Below are positions 14,404-21,149 of a DNA stretch of 21,149 bases, one piece after another. The stretch comes from an uncultured Clostridia bacterium (GTDB lineage Bacteria > Bacillota > Clostridia > Oscillospirales > Ruminococcaceae). The notes beneath the pieces are model-generated. The model searched no databases. It had not been told where the DNA came from and was given only the letters and a program-made list of their open reading frames with translations. Numbering within the stretch: the stretch's first letter is position 1; each line of letters begins with the position of its first letter. The position numbers were made by a program, and so were the translations under genes. The stretch is taken from positions 1 through 21,149 of the forward strand of contig CALBGD010000440.1 in the NCBI GenBank assembly GCA_937893735.1, in the 5' to 3' direction.

Positions 14404-14937
14404 ATGGGAAAGCAGGCAAGTTTTTATATGGAGCGCGAGGTGTTCGCCGAGCTTGCGCAGACCGCCATCGACCTCGGCTGCATAATCATCAGAAAAAATG
14501 CCAACGATGAGATAACCATGTCGCGCAGCACAAATGTGATAAACACGCACTCCTCGGAGTATTATTTCTACCTGCCGGCGGCTGGCTCGTTCAACAGCGA
14601 GCTACCACTCGGCTGCTACAATGCAAACGCAAACGTGATGATAGAGGCAGGCTACACAGTCGGCGACGGGCACACGCTGTTCCGCGGCAGGCTCTATCTC
14701 GCCAACGGCTTCACCGACGCTGACGGAAAATTTATCGAGCGTCCCGACTGCCTTGCAAAGGTATACCGCTCCCTTGTTCACCGCATGAAGCAGCTCACGG
14801 ATTTCATCGACGTGCCCGCCGGAAGGATATGCGACAGGCTCAACAACTATTCAGACACCTCGGACCGCTCACGCAAGGTATATATGACCCGCAAGCTCCA
14901 GCGCCTGATGAGCGACCCCAAGCTCGTCCTCGCCTGA
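14404..14937 (+). CDS. Uncharacterised 177-residue protein
   Basis: I do not recognise a family. The product is soluble, without a signal peptide or membrane segment. It opens with MGKQASFYMEREVFAELAQT, has a Tyr/Asn-rich centre (SSEYYFYLPAAG, then GCYNANANVMIEAGY near residues 79-93) and ends in a basic helical region (residues ~115-177) with several Arg/Lys pairs. The start is supported by GAAAGGAC, ten bases before ATG 14404. Codon use matches its neighbours, so it is likely a real gene. It is monocistronic: queT lies divergent upstream and the AraC gene converges from downstream, with one base between the stops. No function is proposed. Confidence 0.75.
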   Translation: MGKQASFYMEREVFAELAQTAIDLGCIIIRKNANDEITMSRSTNVINTHSSEYYFYLPAAGSFNSELPLGCYNANANVMIEAGYTVGDGHTLFRGRLYLANGFTDADGKFIERPDCLAKVYRSLVHRMKQLTDFIDVPAGRICDRLNNYSDTSDRSRKVYMTRKLQRLMSDPKLVLA

Positions 14938-14938
14938 A

Positions 14939-15706
14939 TCACTCCGCATTCCGGCGGTATTCAAGCGCGGTCTTTCCGGTGCGCTTCCTGAACTGCCGCA
15001 TAAAGTGGACGTCATTGTCAAAGCCGCACAGCTCCGCTATCTCACGCACCGTCATTGACGTGCCTGAGAGGTAGTATTCAGCAAGACCGGTCTTTGCCCG
15101 CAGCACGTCCTCGTAGCAGCTCACGCCGAACTCGCTGCGGTACAGCGTCTGGAAATAGGACGGGCTCAGCGACAGCCCCTCCGCCATCTCGCTTATGCTG
15201 AACCTCCTGCCCGGGTCGCCGTATATCTCCGCCCGGAGCCGTTTCAGCTCGCCGCTGTGCGGATTTCCGGAGCGCCCGCCGCTTCCGGCAAGCGCCTGCG
15301 CGATCACCAGCCGGAGCAGAAGCGCGCAGCACTCCCGGCTTTTCGCAGTGTCGGAAAGGCTCTCTATCCGCAGGAGCTCCAGCAGGCTTTCCACCGCGGA
15401 GACCTCCCCCACAGGCGCAGGTTTGTTGAACACTATTCCAAGTGAATCAAAGAATATATCATTCTCATCGCACTCAAAATGTATCCAGTGGTTGATATAC
15501 TCGACCCCGCACGCCCCGTAATCCTGCGGGGCGTTTTTGCTGTATAAAATCGCGGTATCCGCCGGGACGTCCACCCGGTTTCCGTCAGCCACGGCAAATG
15601 CAGGGGTCTTGAATATCACAAGCAGATTATCCCCGGAGCCGTTCGGCCTTACTATGTGGAAATCACTTTCGTGGTGATAGCCTGTGCCCATTGCGTGTAT
15701 CTTCAT
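14939..15706 (-). CDS. AraC-family transcriptional regulator
   Basis: This 255-residue regulator has an N-terminal cupin-like sensing domain (about residues 1-130, starting MKIHAMGTGYHHESDFHIVRP) and a C-terminal pair of helix-turn-helix units from about residue 160. These are visible as FSISEMAEGLSLSPSYFQTLYRSEFG, split across the first unit, and TVREIAELCGF with FMRQFRKRTGKTALEYRR in the second. Such proteins usually sense a sugar and activate a neighbouring operon. It is divergent from the GH51 arabinofuranosidase gene, which is its probable target. The start at 15706 follows GGAGGG (15716-15711); an upstream ATG at 15718 contains that site and is less likely. Confidence 0.9.
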   Translation of the reverse strand: MKIHAMGTGYHHESDFHIVRPNGSGDNLLVIFKTPAFAVADGNRVDVPADTAILYSKNAPQDYGACGVEYINHWIHFECDENDIFFDSLGIVFNKPAPVGEVSAVESLLELLRIESLSDTAKSRECCALLLRLVIAQALAGSGGRSGNPHSGELKRLRAEIYGDPGRRFSISEMAEGLSLSPSYFQTLYRSEFGVSCYEDVLRAKTGLAEYYLSGTSMTVREIAELCGFDNDVHFMRQFRKRTGKTALEYRRNAE

Positions 15707-15730
15707 GAAGCCCTCCATAAATCGAATGAT

Positions 15731-15748
15731 ATATCAGTTATTTGATAT
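15731..15748. repeat. Inverted repeat in the AraC leader, possible operator
   Basis: ATATCA (15731-15736) and TGATAT (15743-15748) flank GTTATT. The dyad touches the AraC-gene -10 box (15747-15752), a reasonable place for autoregulation. Binding is inferred only from position and symmetry. Confidence 0.4.
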
Positions 15749-15775
15749 TATACATCATTGAATAATCGCTGTCAA
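15747..15775 (-). promoter_or_regulatory. Consensus promoter of the AraC gene
   Basis: On the minus strand TTGACA (15775-15770), 17 bases, TATAAT (15752-15747); both boxes are perfect. It overlaps the divergent GH51 promoter. Confidence 0.9.
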
Positions 15776-15786
15776 CAGTTTATAAT
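15758..15786 (+). promoter_or_regulatory. Promoter of the GH51 gene, overlapping the AraC promoter
   Basis: TTGAAT (15758-15763), 17 bases, TATAAT (15781-15786). Each promoter's -35 box sits in the other's spacer, so polymerase cannot occupy both at once. Confidence 0.85.
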
Positions 15787-15823
15787 GAATGTAACATAAT
15801 TTTACCTGAAAGGACGATACATC

Positions 15824-17299
15824 ATGAAAACAATGCACCTTACGCTGAATCCCCTTGAAAAGAAATCCCACATCAACCCCGAGATATACGGAAATTTCTC
15901 GGAGCACCTCGGGCGCTGCGTCTACGACGGAATCTACGTCGGGGAAAACAGCGATATCCCGAACATCGAGGGCTACCGCACGGACGTTATAGAGGCTTTC
16001 AGGCAGATAAAGCTTCCCGTGCTGCGCTGGCCGGGCGGCTGCTTCGCAGATGAATACCACTGGCGGGACGGCATAGGCGAGAGATCCTCCCGCAAGAAGA
16101 TGGTGAACACCAACTGGGGCGGAGTCGTCGAGGACAACAGCTTCGGCACGCATGAATTCATGCGCTTCTGCGAACTTGTCGGCTGTGAGCCGTACATCAG
16201 CGGAAACGTAGGCAGCGGCACAGTCGAGAAGCTCTCCAACTGGATAGAGTACATGACCTTTGACGGAGTTTCCCCCATGGCGGAGCTGCGCAAGAAGAAC
16301 GGCAGGGAGCAGCCGTGGAAGCTCAAATACCTCGGTATAGGCAACGAAAGCTGGGGCTGCGGAGGAAATATGCGTGCGGAATATTACTCCGACCTCTACC
16401 GCCGCTATTCGACATTCTGCCGCAATTACAGCGGAAACAGCCTGTTCAGGATAGCCAGCGGCTCCAATGCGGACGACTACAACTGGACGGAAGTACTCAT
16501 GCGTCAGATCACCCCGTGGAACATGAACGGAATGTCCCTTCACTACTACACAGTCCCCACCGGCGACTGGAGCCACAAGGGCAGCGCTACCGAATTTGAC
16601 GAGCAGGAGTACTACAAGACTATACGCAGCACGCTTGGAATCGAAGAGATGATAACCCGCCACTCCGGAATAATGGACAGATACGACCCGGAGCACAAAG
16701 TAGGCCTCATCGTGGACGAATGGGGAACATGGTACGATGTCGAGCCCGGCACAAACCCCGGATTCCTCTACCAGCAGAACACAATGCGTGACGCCATCGT
16801 TGCCGCCATCAACCTGAATATATTCAACCAGCACTCCGACCGCATTCCCATGGCGAATATAGCTCAGGCGGTGAACGTGCTTCAGGCTGTCCTGCTCACC
16901 GAGGGCGCAAAGACCGTCAAGACCCCGACATACCACGTTTTCGACCTCTACAAGGGGCATCAGGATTCCGACCTGATTTACAGCCATATCCAGAATGAAG
17001 AAGCAGAAAAGGGCGTGCCCGCGCTGAGCCAGTCCGCTTCCGTGAACAGGGACGGCGACATATTCCTGACCGTCTCCAACGCTTCCCTCACCGAGAGCTA
17101 CAAGCTGGATACCGCCTCCGCATTCGCCGGGATAAAGTCGGCTTCCGGGCGTATCCTTACGGACGAGGTGCACGCGCTCAACTCCTTCGATGAACCGGAC
17201 AGGGTAGCTATAAAGCCGCTCACCGTAACCGCCGCAGACGGAAAGGCTGAGTTCATTCTGCCGCCCTGCTCCGTTGCCGCGCTCACGATAAAGCTGTGA
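15824..17299 (+). CDS. GH51 alpha-L-arabinofuranosidase, intracellular
   Basis: This 491-residue enzyme releases terminal alpha-L-arabinofuranose from arabino-oligosaccharides. The GH51 hallmarks are present: [20 protein letters not shown] (residues 21-40), [19 protein letters not shown] (67-85), [11 protein letters not shown] with acid/base Glu175, and [12 protein letters not shown] with nucleophile Glu299. The C-terminal ~100 residues form the usual beta domain. There is no signal peptide, so it acts on imported oligosaccharides. Length is normal for the family. GAAAGGAC (15808-15815) precedes the ATG, and the gene is probably controlled by the divergent AraC protein. The symbol abfA would fit, but is left blank as the lineage name is uncertain. 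Confidence 0.94.
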   Translation: MKTMHLTLNPLEKKSHINPEIYGNFSEHLGRCVYDGIYVGENSDIPNIEGYRTDVIEAFRQIKLPVLRWPGGCFADEYHWRDGIGERSSRKKMVNTNWGGVVEDNSFGTHEFMRFCELVGCEPYISGNVGSGTVEKLSNWIEYMTFDGVSPMAELRKKNGREQPWKLKYLGIGNESWGCGGNMRAEYYSDLYRRYSTFCRNYSGNSLFRIASGSNADDYNWTEVLMRQITPWNMNGMSLHYYTVPTGDWSHKGSATEFDEQEYYKTIRSTLGIEEMITRHSGIMDRYDPEHKVGLIVDEWGTWYDVEPGTNPGFLYQQNTMRDAIVAAINLNIFNQHSDRIPMANIAQAVNVLQAVLLTEGAKTVKTPTYHVFDLYKGHQDSDLIYSHIQNEEAEKGVPALSQSASVNRDGDIFLTVSNASLTESYKLDTASAFAGIKSASGRILTDEVHALNSFDEPDRVAIKPLTVTAADGKAEFILPPCSVAALTIKL

Positions 17300-17553
17300 T
17301 GGAAAGGAAACCCTGCCTGCGCTGTCTGCTCCGTGACGTGGACGAAAACCAGCTCCTTGAAGCGATAAACCAGCGCATAGCCGCCATGCCAGCCGCCCAG
17401 AAAGCCCCTCCCGGGGAATACGCCCGCCGGCTGGAGCTCTGCCGCGGCTGTGACGAGCTGATCAGCGGCACCTGCCGCAAGTGCGGCTGCTATGTGGAGC
17501 TGCGCGCGGTAAAAAGGAACTCTGCCTGTCCGCACGAAAATCCAAGGTGGTAG
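17299..17553 (+). CDS. Small Cys-rich protein, DUF6171-like
   Basis: This 84-residue protein contains eight cysteines: CLRC (6-9), CRGC (48-51), CRKCGC (59-64) and a final C77-P. The pattern suggests zinc ribbons or an iron-sulfur site. It resembles the DUF6171 group of small clostridial proteins, which have no known function; that assignment is from memory of the pattern. The ATG overlaps the GH51 stop by one base (TGATG) and lacks a clear ribosome site, so it should be translated by coupling. A GTG one codon earlier is an alternative start. The link to arabinose metabolism is only positional. Confidence 0.75.
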   Translation: MERKPCLRCLLRDVDENQLLEAINQRIAAMPAAQKAPPGEYARRLELCRGCDELISGTCRKCGCYVELRAVKRNSACPHENPRW

Positions 17554-17584
17554 AAAAAAATTTCTGCAAAATCAGTAATTATTA

Positions 17585-17613
17585 TTGATTTTTAAAAAGA
17601 AATGTGATATAAT
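17585..17613 (+). promoter_or_regulatory. Promoter of the membrane protein gene
   Basis: TTGATT (17585-17590), 17 bases, TATAAT (17608-17613), with TG in the extended -10 position. Confidence 0.85.
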
Positions 17614-17618
17614 ATCAC
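17604..17618. promoter_or_regulatory. Palindromic operator-like site over the -10 box
   Basis: GTGATATAATATCAC is a perfect 7-bp inverted repeat around a single A. It fully covers the -10 box, and a further half site GTGATAT occurs at 17628-17634, just before the ATG. This is the position of a repressor operator; the protein is not identified and no regulator gene adjoins it. Confidence 0.6.
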
Positions 17619-17637
17619 AAAAGGAGAGTGATATTAT

Positions 17638-18393
17638 ATGACCAGAAAATCCGATAAAGCAAAACTGATATTCTTACTGCTGTATTTTCTTATTCTTACC
17701 ACCGAGCGCGTAATAAGCCTTGTTTCGGTATTCACCGGAGATATCGCCGGGTATGATTTCCTTGATTGGTATATGACGGGACTTACTGTTCTCTCAATAT
17801 TTGGAGCATATGTCTTTATTCTGACGCAATGCAGATTTAAAACTGCACACTATCAGAACGGAAAGGTGTCCGCGTCGCCAACTCCGGAAAGCGATAATTT
17901 CAGGAAGCTGGCTGTCGCCGCCGGTATCCTTCTTCTGGGCGGAATGGTGCACACCGAGGGCACGATACCGCCGATACAGTTCGCCTCCTACGGAATGATA
18001 CTAATATCCATGGCGATACATACCGCCCAGTGCGTAAAAGCGCACGGAAACGGGCTTCTGCGCTGGCTCTCATTCGGCTATATCGTTGCGTTTTCCATGT
18101 CTATCCCGGTGGTGTACCACACGGCTATTGAACTCTCATGGCTGTTCATTCCGCTGGAGATACTGGTTTCCGCCGGCATGGTGGCGATGTTCACGGTAAT
18201 GCTGCGCGGATTCTACAACGGCGACGGCGAATACGGGTTCCCTGTTCTCCCGTTTGTCGGGGCGCTCATCGGTGACGCGGCTGTTCTCGCCCTCCGCTGG
18301 AACGAGGAAATAAACGCGTTTGTGCTTATATTCATTTGTGTTACTGCCGTATTGTTCATTACAGGGAAAATCGTATCAGCAAGGAAAAACTGA
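17638..18393 (+). CDS. Uncharacterised polytopic membrane protein
   Basis: This 251-residue protein has about seven or eight hydrophobic segments, the first at ~10-32 (IFLLLYFLILTTERVISLVS) and the last at ~228-246, with a short cytoplasmic loop (~68-88, QNGKVSASPTPESDN). I recognise no enzymatic or transporter motif. Glu24-Arg25 in the first segment and His107/Glu109 in the fourth are polar residues inside or near the membrane that could matter for function. The 5' end is more AT-rich than the surrounding genes. AAGGAG (17621-17626) lies 11 bases before the ATG. The gene is alone in its unit, with its own promoter and operator-like palindrome, and is followed by the hairpin-rich element. Confidence 0.75.
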   Translation: MTRKSDKAKLIFLLLYFLILTTERVISLVSVFTGDIAGYDFLDWYMTGLTVLSIFGAYVFILTQCRFKTAHYQNGKVSASPTPESDNFRKLAVAAGILLLGGMVHTEGTIPPIQFASYGMILISMAIHTAQCVKAHGNGLLRWLSFGYIVAFSMSIPVVYHTAIELSWLFIPLEILVSAGMVAMFTVMLRGFYNGDGEYGFPVLPFVGALIGDAAVLALRWNEEINAFVLIFICVTAVLFITGKIVSARKN

Positions 18394-18404
18394 ATACACG
18401 GAAA

Positions 18405-18431
18405 AGGGCTGCACCGTAACAGTGCAGTCCT
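18405..18431 (-). terminator. Left-end hairpin of the element, terminator-like on the minus strand
   Basis: AGGGCTGCAC pairs with GTGCAGTCCT (one G-T pair) around CGTAACA. On the minus strand the hairpin is followed by TTTT, so it may act as a terminator for transcripts entering from smpB. It lacks a T-run on the plus strand. Confidence 0.45.
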
Positions 18432-18770
18432 GAGACCGTCGAAAAACCTATAAAATTTGCGCGTAGCGCTATGAAAGTTTTCGGTCCAGCCTCTAATTTA
18501 CGCCTTGAATACGCTTCGCTTCCGGCGTAAACTAATAAAAGACTGGCTGGGGCGGGTGGTCTCCCCCGGTGGGGGAGGTGGCGCGCAGTGCCAGAAGGAT
18601 TGACCGACAGAACAGAGCCACGCGACTCCGCACGCAGTGCGGATTTAACGTTTTCAAGGCGCTAAAGGGGTGTGGGGGAAAACTCTTGTTTTCCCCCACT
18701 GCTTCTGTAAAATTTTTGTTCTTTTGACTTTTTCGACAAGCTGAGGGCTGCACCATAACAGTGCAGTCCT
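18405..18770. mobile_element. Non-coding, MITE-like hairpin-rich element with imperfect terminal inverted repeats
   Basis: The region 18394-18776 has no credible gene. The outermost 42 bases at each end (18405-18446 and 18729-18770) are inverted copies, about 32 of 42 identical by eye, ending inward in a perfect GTCGAAAAA / TTTTTCGAC pair. Each end is itself a 10-bp hairpin. Internal stems: TTTACGCC/GGCGTAAA (18497-18504, 18524-18531); CTCCCCC/GGGGGAG (18561-18577); TCCGCAC/GTGCGGA (18627-18643); and a 12-bp perfect stem with loop TCTT (18672-18699). No transposase is present and no target duplication is evident. The sequence style resembles short intergenic repeats of gut Firmicutes. Confidence 0.6.
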
Positions 18771-18778
18771 CTTTTTTT
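18744..18778 (+). terminator. Right-end hairpin and T-run, intrinsic terminator
   Basis: This is the same 27-base hairpin as at the left end, with one base changed (A for G at 18755), followed by C and seven T residues (18772-18778). It would stop transcription from the membrane protein gene after the element. The smpB stop codon lies in the T-run. Confidence 0.85.
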
Positions 18779-19232
18779 AGTGATTGCGCTCCTTCATTGC
18801 GCGCTCCATTTCACGGCTTGCGTCGCGCTTTGCCATGTCATCGCGCTTGTCATGGAGCTTCTTGCCCTTGCACAGCCCCACCTGCACCTTCACCTTGGAA
18901 TCCTTGAAGTAGAGCGATATCGGGATAAGCGTGTAGCCGCCCTGCTTCACCTGACCGAACAGCTTCAGTATCTCCTTCTTGTGCAGGAGAAGCTTGCGCA
19001 CCCGGTAGGGATCCTTGTTGAAGATGTTCCCCTTTTCATAGGGGGAGATGTGCATATTGCGTATGAATGCCTCGCCGTTGTCAATGGATATCCATGAATC
19101 CTTGAGGTTCACTCCGCCGTTTCTGATGGATTTGACCTCGGTGCCGGCAAGCTCTATGCCGGCCTCGTAACTCTCTACGATGAAGTATTCATGCCTTACG
19201 ACACGGTTTTCTGCAATGGTTTTTGTGTTCAT
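18777..19232 (-). CDS. smpB: SsrA-binding protein SmpB
   Basis: SmpB binds tmRNA and brings it to stalled ribosomes for trans-translation. The 151-residue product has the normal length. It shows the family blocks [20 protein letters not shown] (residues 11-30), [16 protein letters not shown] (32-47), the HISPYEKGN motif, and [10 protein letters not shown] with the C-terminal lysine-rich tail ([16 protein letters not shown]) that follows the mRNA path. The start ATG follows GGAGGG (19241-19236) by a few bases; a 5-bp hairpin (19234-19250) could partly mask this site. It begins 24 bases after the dockerin gene with no terminator between them. No tmRNA gene is seen in the window. Confidence 0.97.
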   Translation of the reverse strand: MNTKTIAENRVVRHEYFIVESYEAGIELAGTEVKSIRNGGVNLKDSWISIDNGEAFIRNMHISPYEKGNIFNKDPYRVRKLLLHKKEILKLFGQVKQGGYTLIPISLYFKDSKVKVQVGLCKGKKLHDKRDDMAKRDASREMERAMKERNH

Positions 19233-19256
19233 TCGCCCTCCATTCGGGCGGACAAC

Positions 19257-21149
19257 TTACTCTATGCCTACGATGTACTTAAGGATAGCCACAGCGTCGT
19301 CTGCTCTTACCCAGCCGTCGCCGTTGATGTCGGCAGCAGCCTTCTTCTCGTAGGTGTCGAGGGTTATCTCGCCGATAACTGCCTTGAGGATATTAACTGC
19401 GTCAAGCGCCGTTACATTGCCGTCGCCGTCAACATCTCCGGATACGATAACGGTATAGCTTGCGTCGCTGTTAGGCGCGGAAGCCTTCATGCCGGTGGAG
19501 ATGTACTGTGTTTCGGTGACTGCGGTGCCGTCTGCATTGGTTATCTTGACTGAGCTTCCGTTTTCGAGGTTATTGCGGAAATCAGCCACCGTGTACTTCT
19601 TCTTGAAGCCCGCAGTAATGGTGCGCTTGTCGTGGTTTATGTTGAAGTTGGAGGATATCATCTCGAAGTTCTGTACAACAGAGCTGATGAAGTAATCCCC
19701 GCCCTCACTGAATGCGGTGGTAACATAACCGTCCTTGACGGAAACTTCCCTGACGAATTCAGACTTCTTTGTGGAGGTGTTCCACTTGTACAGTCTGTAA
19801 ATGCCGTCCTTGTAGGTCTTGGATACGTCAACGGTCAGGTTTCCGATTCCCGGGAATGCCTTCTGCTCAACAAAGGAAATTATCTGATAGTCGCTGGAGC
19901 TGCCTACCTCAAAGCGGATAGCTTCCTCGTTCTTGGTATCAAAGCTTACTGTCGGGTCAAAGTCAGCGGGCTTGGTGACATCTGTACCGATGAAGTTCCA
20001 GCTATACTTGTAGCCTGCGCGGGTAGTTCCGGTCGCTGTTATGCTCTTGTTGTCGCCGTAGATGCTCTCAAACTCTGCTTTGGTGATGACTGCGGGATTC
20101 ATCTGCTTGGTAGCAACAAGACCATTCTGCGCGTCCTGGAATGCCTTTACTGCCTTGTTCGCATCATCAAGAGTGGTAGAGTTATTCTTGCTTGCGTCGG
20201 TCAGCAGAGTGATCGCGGCAGCCATAGCCTGCCAGCTCTCGGTGGTGTAGTCGGCTTCCTTATAGGTCTTGGCGATGGCAAGGAGGTCTGTCAGGGTCTT
20301 CTTTGTGCCGGAATTTACGCCCTCAACAAGCTGCTTCTTCGCCTCTGCAAGACTGTCATAAGCGCTCTGGAGCATATCGTTGTCATTCTTGTTGTATTCA
20401 AGAATGGTCTTGGCAGTCTTGAGCTGATTGGAGAACACAGTCCAGCTCGGACCTGTGTATGTATCCTGGGTGTACTTCTCACACTCTGCGATGAGCGCTT
20501 CAAGGCGCACCTTTGCGGTAGTGGGATCGCTGCCGTCAAGGAAGTACAGCGTGAATTCGCACTTGATGTTGGGGTTGCTGCTGGAGCCGGGAACGAACAG
20601 GGATACAGTACCTGTAACCGTGCCGGACTTCGAAACGTAACCGTCCTTGATAAAGGAAGCAACGTCAAGATCCACCTCGATGTTCTCGTTCTTAAGGTAG
20701 TTTACGTTGTTCTTCTCACTGTCAGGGATATTGTATGTCGGGAGCGCTGCGTCGTAGAAGTACTCCGGAAGCTTGTTGCCGTCGTTGAGCGTCACGGTAG
20801 ACAGCACCTTATCCTTGAACGCGTTGAGCTCAGCGTCCGTCAGTGAATCGCCTACGCCGAAGTAATACACGTTCGGACTTACGGTTATCTTACGCTGATT
20901 CGTGGAATTTATCAGGTTGTAGGAGATATTCTTGGTAGAAATATTAAGAGCTGTGTACCATGCAGGCACGGAGGTCAGGAAGTTGTAGCTCAGGTCTACA
21001 TTCGTGAGCATAGCGCACTCTGACAGATCAACTCCGCTGATGGAGCCCGAACGAAGCTTATTATTGGAAAGATTGAGGGTCTTTAATCTGGGCATAAACT
21101 CAATTATTTCAGGAATATACTCCAGACCAATTCCGCTCAGGTTGAGGGC
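19257..21149 (-). CDS. Extracellular LRR-FIVAR-dockerin protein (5' end outside window)
   Basis: The frame is open to the right edge, giving 630 C-terminal residues. In order: leucine-rich repeats (about 1-100, with LKTLNLSNNKL and LTNVDLSYNFLTSVP); a linker and beta-type region; two helical FIVAR-like repeats (about 215-340), each with an Y-x2-x-SW motif and the pattern A-x2-L-x2-A; a further beta-rich region; and a C-terminal type I dockerin (last ~61 residues). The dockerin has two calcium loops, DVDGDGNVTALD and DINGDGWVRADD, each followed by a helix. Dockerins lock proteins into a cellulosome by binding cohesins. The signal peptide would lie outside the window. No catalytic domain is visible here, so a binding or structural role is likely. 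Confidence 0.9.
   Translation of the reverse strand, partial: ALNLSGIGLEYIPEIIEFMPRLKTLNLSNNKLRSGSISGVDLSECAMLTNVDLSYNFLTSVPAWYTALNISTKNISYNLINSTNQRKITVSPNVYYFGVGDSLTDAELNAFKDKVLSTVTLNDGNKLPEYFYDAALPTYNIPDSEKNNVNYLKNENIEVDLDVASFIKDGYVSKSGTVTGTVSLFVPGSSSNPNIKCEFTLYFLDGSDPTTAKVRLEALIAECEKYTQDTYTGPSWTVFSNQLKTAKTILEYNKNDNDMLQSAYDSLAEAKKQLVEGVNSGTKKTLTDLLAIAKTYKEADYTTESWQAMAAAITLLTDASKNNSTTLDDANKAVKAFQDAQNGLVATKQMNPAVITKAEFESIYGDNKSITATGTTRAGYKYSWNFIGTDVTKPADFDPTVSFDTKNEEAIRFEVGSSSDYQIISFVEQKAFPGIGNLTVDVSKTYKDGIYRLYKWNTSTKKSEFVREVSVKDGYVTTAFSEGGDYFISSVVQNFEMISSNFNINHDKRTITAGFKKKYTVADFRNNLENGSSVKITNADGTAVTETQYISTGMKASAPNSDASYTVIVSGDVDGDGNVTALDAVNILKAVIGEITLDTYEKKAAADINGDGWVRADDAVAILKYIVGIE
19260..19442 (-). 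other. Type I dockerin domain
   Basis: Two F-hand-like calcium repeats: loop 1 has Asp at positions 1, 3, 5 and 12 (DVDGDGNVTALD), and loop 2 reads DINGDGWVRADD. The helices after each loop (AVNILKAVIG, AVAILKYIVG) carry the cohesin-contact positions. This is direct evidence that the host makes cohesin scaffolds. Confidence 0.92.

Noticed and set aside
15755..17173. A 472-codon minus-strand frame opposite the GH51 gene
   Set aside because: It is a shadow of GC-rich codon bias; the plus strand encodes an unmistakable GH51 enzyme with promoter and ribosome site.
18532..18756. A 74-residue minus-strand reading frame within the hairpin-rich element
   Set aside because: It runs through several palindromes and one end hairpin, has no ribosome site, and its composition follows the repeats. 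It is best explained as a by-product of the element.
18394..18780. CRISPR array or integron-like repeat
   Set aside because: There are only two copies of the 27-base repeat, 312 bases apart, and no cas or integrase gene.
19632..20846. A 404-codon plus-strand frame opposite the dockerin protein gene
   Set aside because: It has no ribosome site and no family resemblance. It is antisense to a clear LRR-FIVAR-dockerin sequence.
1..21149. tRNA, rRNA or tmRNA genes
   Set aside because: No cloverleaf, TTCGANTC loop in context, or rRNA/tmRNA segment was recognised by eye on either strand. A tRNAscan/Infernal run would settle this.

Overview
The window looks like chromosomal DNA of an anaerobic, fibre-degrading Firmicute, most likely Ruminococcus or a close Oscillospiraceae relative. 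This rests on several features: the Firmicutes-type rpmH-rnpA-yidD-yidC-jag block; strong purine-rich Shine-Dalgarno sites, often GAAAGGAC or AGGAGG; sigma-A promoters with 17-base spacers; a QueT transporter behind what looks like a preQ1-I riboswitch; an intracellular GH51 arabinofuranosidase; and a C-terminal type I dockerin of the kind used in cellulosomes. Genus-level assignment is inference.

Layout. (1) 1-5313, plus strand: the end of an unidentified gene, then plsY, a GNAT acetyltransferase, gpsA, an Abi_2/HEPN-type abortive-infection gene, and a TerB_N/TerB_C protein. Two phospholipid-synthesis genes therefore share a tight run with two defence or stress-type genes. A bidirectional hairpin terminator ends the run. 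(2) 5363-8882, minus strand: rpmH, rnpA, yidD, yidC and jag behind a consensus promoter; dnaA does not adjoin rpmH and mnmE/mnmG do not follow jag. (3) 9081-10663, plus: a VTC-domain gene (apparent CTG start) overlapping a DUF4956 membrane protein gene, ended by a 15-bp terminator hairpin. (4) 10664-11978, minus: cytidine-deaminase-like gene and a metallophosphoesterase (CTG or ATT start). (5) 12035-13598, plus: an unusual 210-base leader, an SGNH hydrolase and an overlapping YgjP-type metallopeptidase. (6) 13659-14307, minus: queT with a predicted preQ1-I riboswitch. (7) 14404-17553: an orphan gene, then an AraC regulator divergent from the GH51 gene, with their two promoters physically overlapping, and a Cys-rich DUF6171-like gene overlapping the GH51 stop. 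(8) 17638-18393: an unknown polytopic membrane protein whose -10 box is covered by a perfect palindrome. (9) 18405-18770: a non-coding, hairpin-rich, 366-bp MITE-like element with imperfect 42-bp inverted ends. (10) 18777-21149, minus: smpB, preceded by the 3' part of an LRR-FIVAR-dockerin extracellular protein that runs off the window.

How the parts work together. PlsY and GpsA both act at the glycerol-3-phosphate step of phosphatidic acid synthesis. RnpA, L34, YidD, YidC and Jag serve ribosome, tRNA and membrane-protein biogenesis. The GH51 enzyme and its divergent AraC regulator form a small arabino-oligosaccharide module, and the dockerin protein points to an extracellular cellulosome. 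No complete new system can be proved from sequence alone. The best candidates for something undescribed are the Abi-TerB pair inside the phospholipid run, the hairpin-rich mobile-like element, the structured leader before the SGNH gene, and the two apparent CTG-initiated genes.
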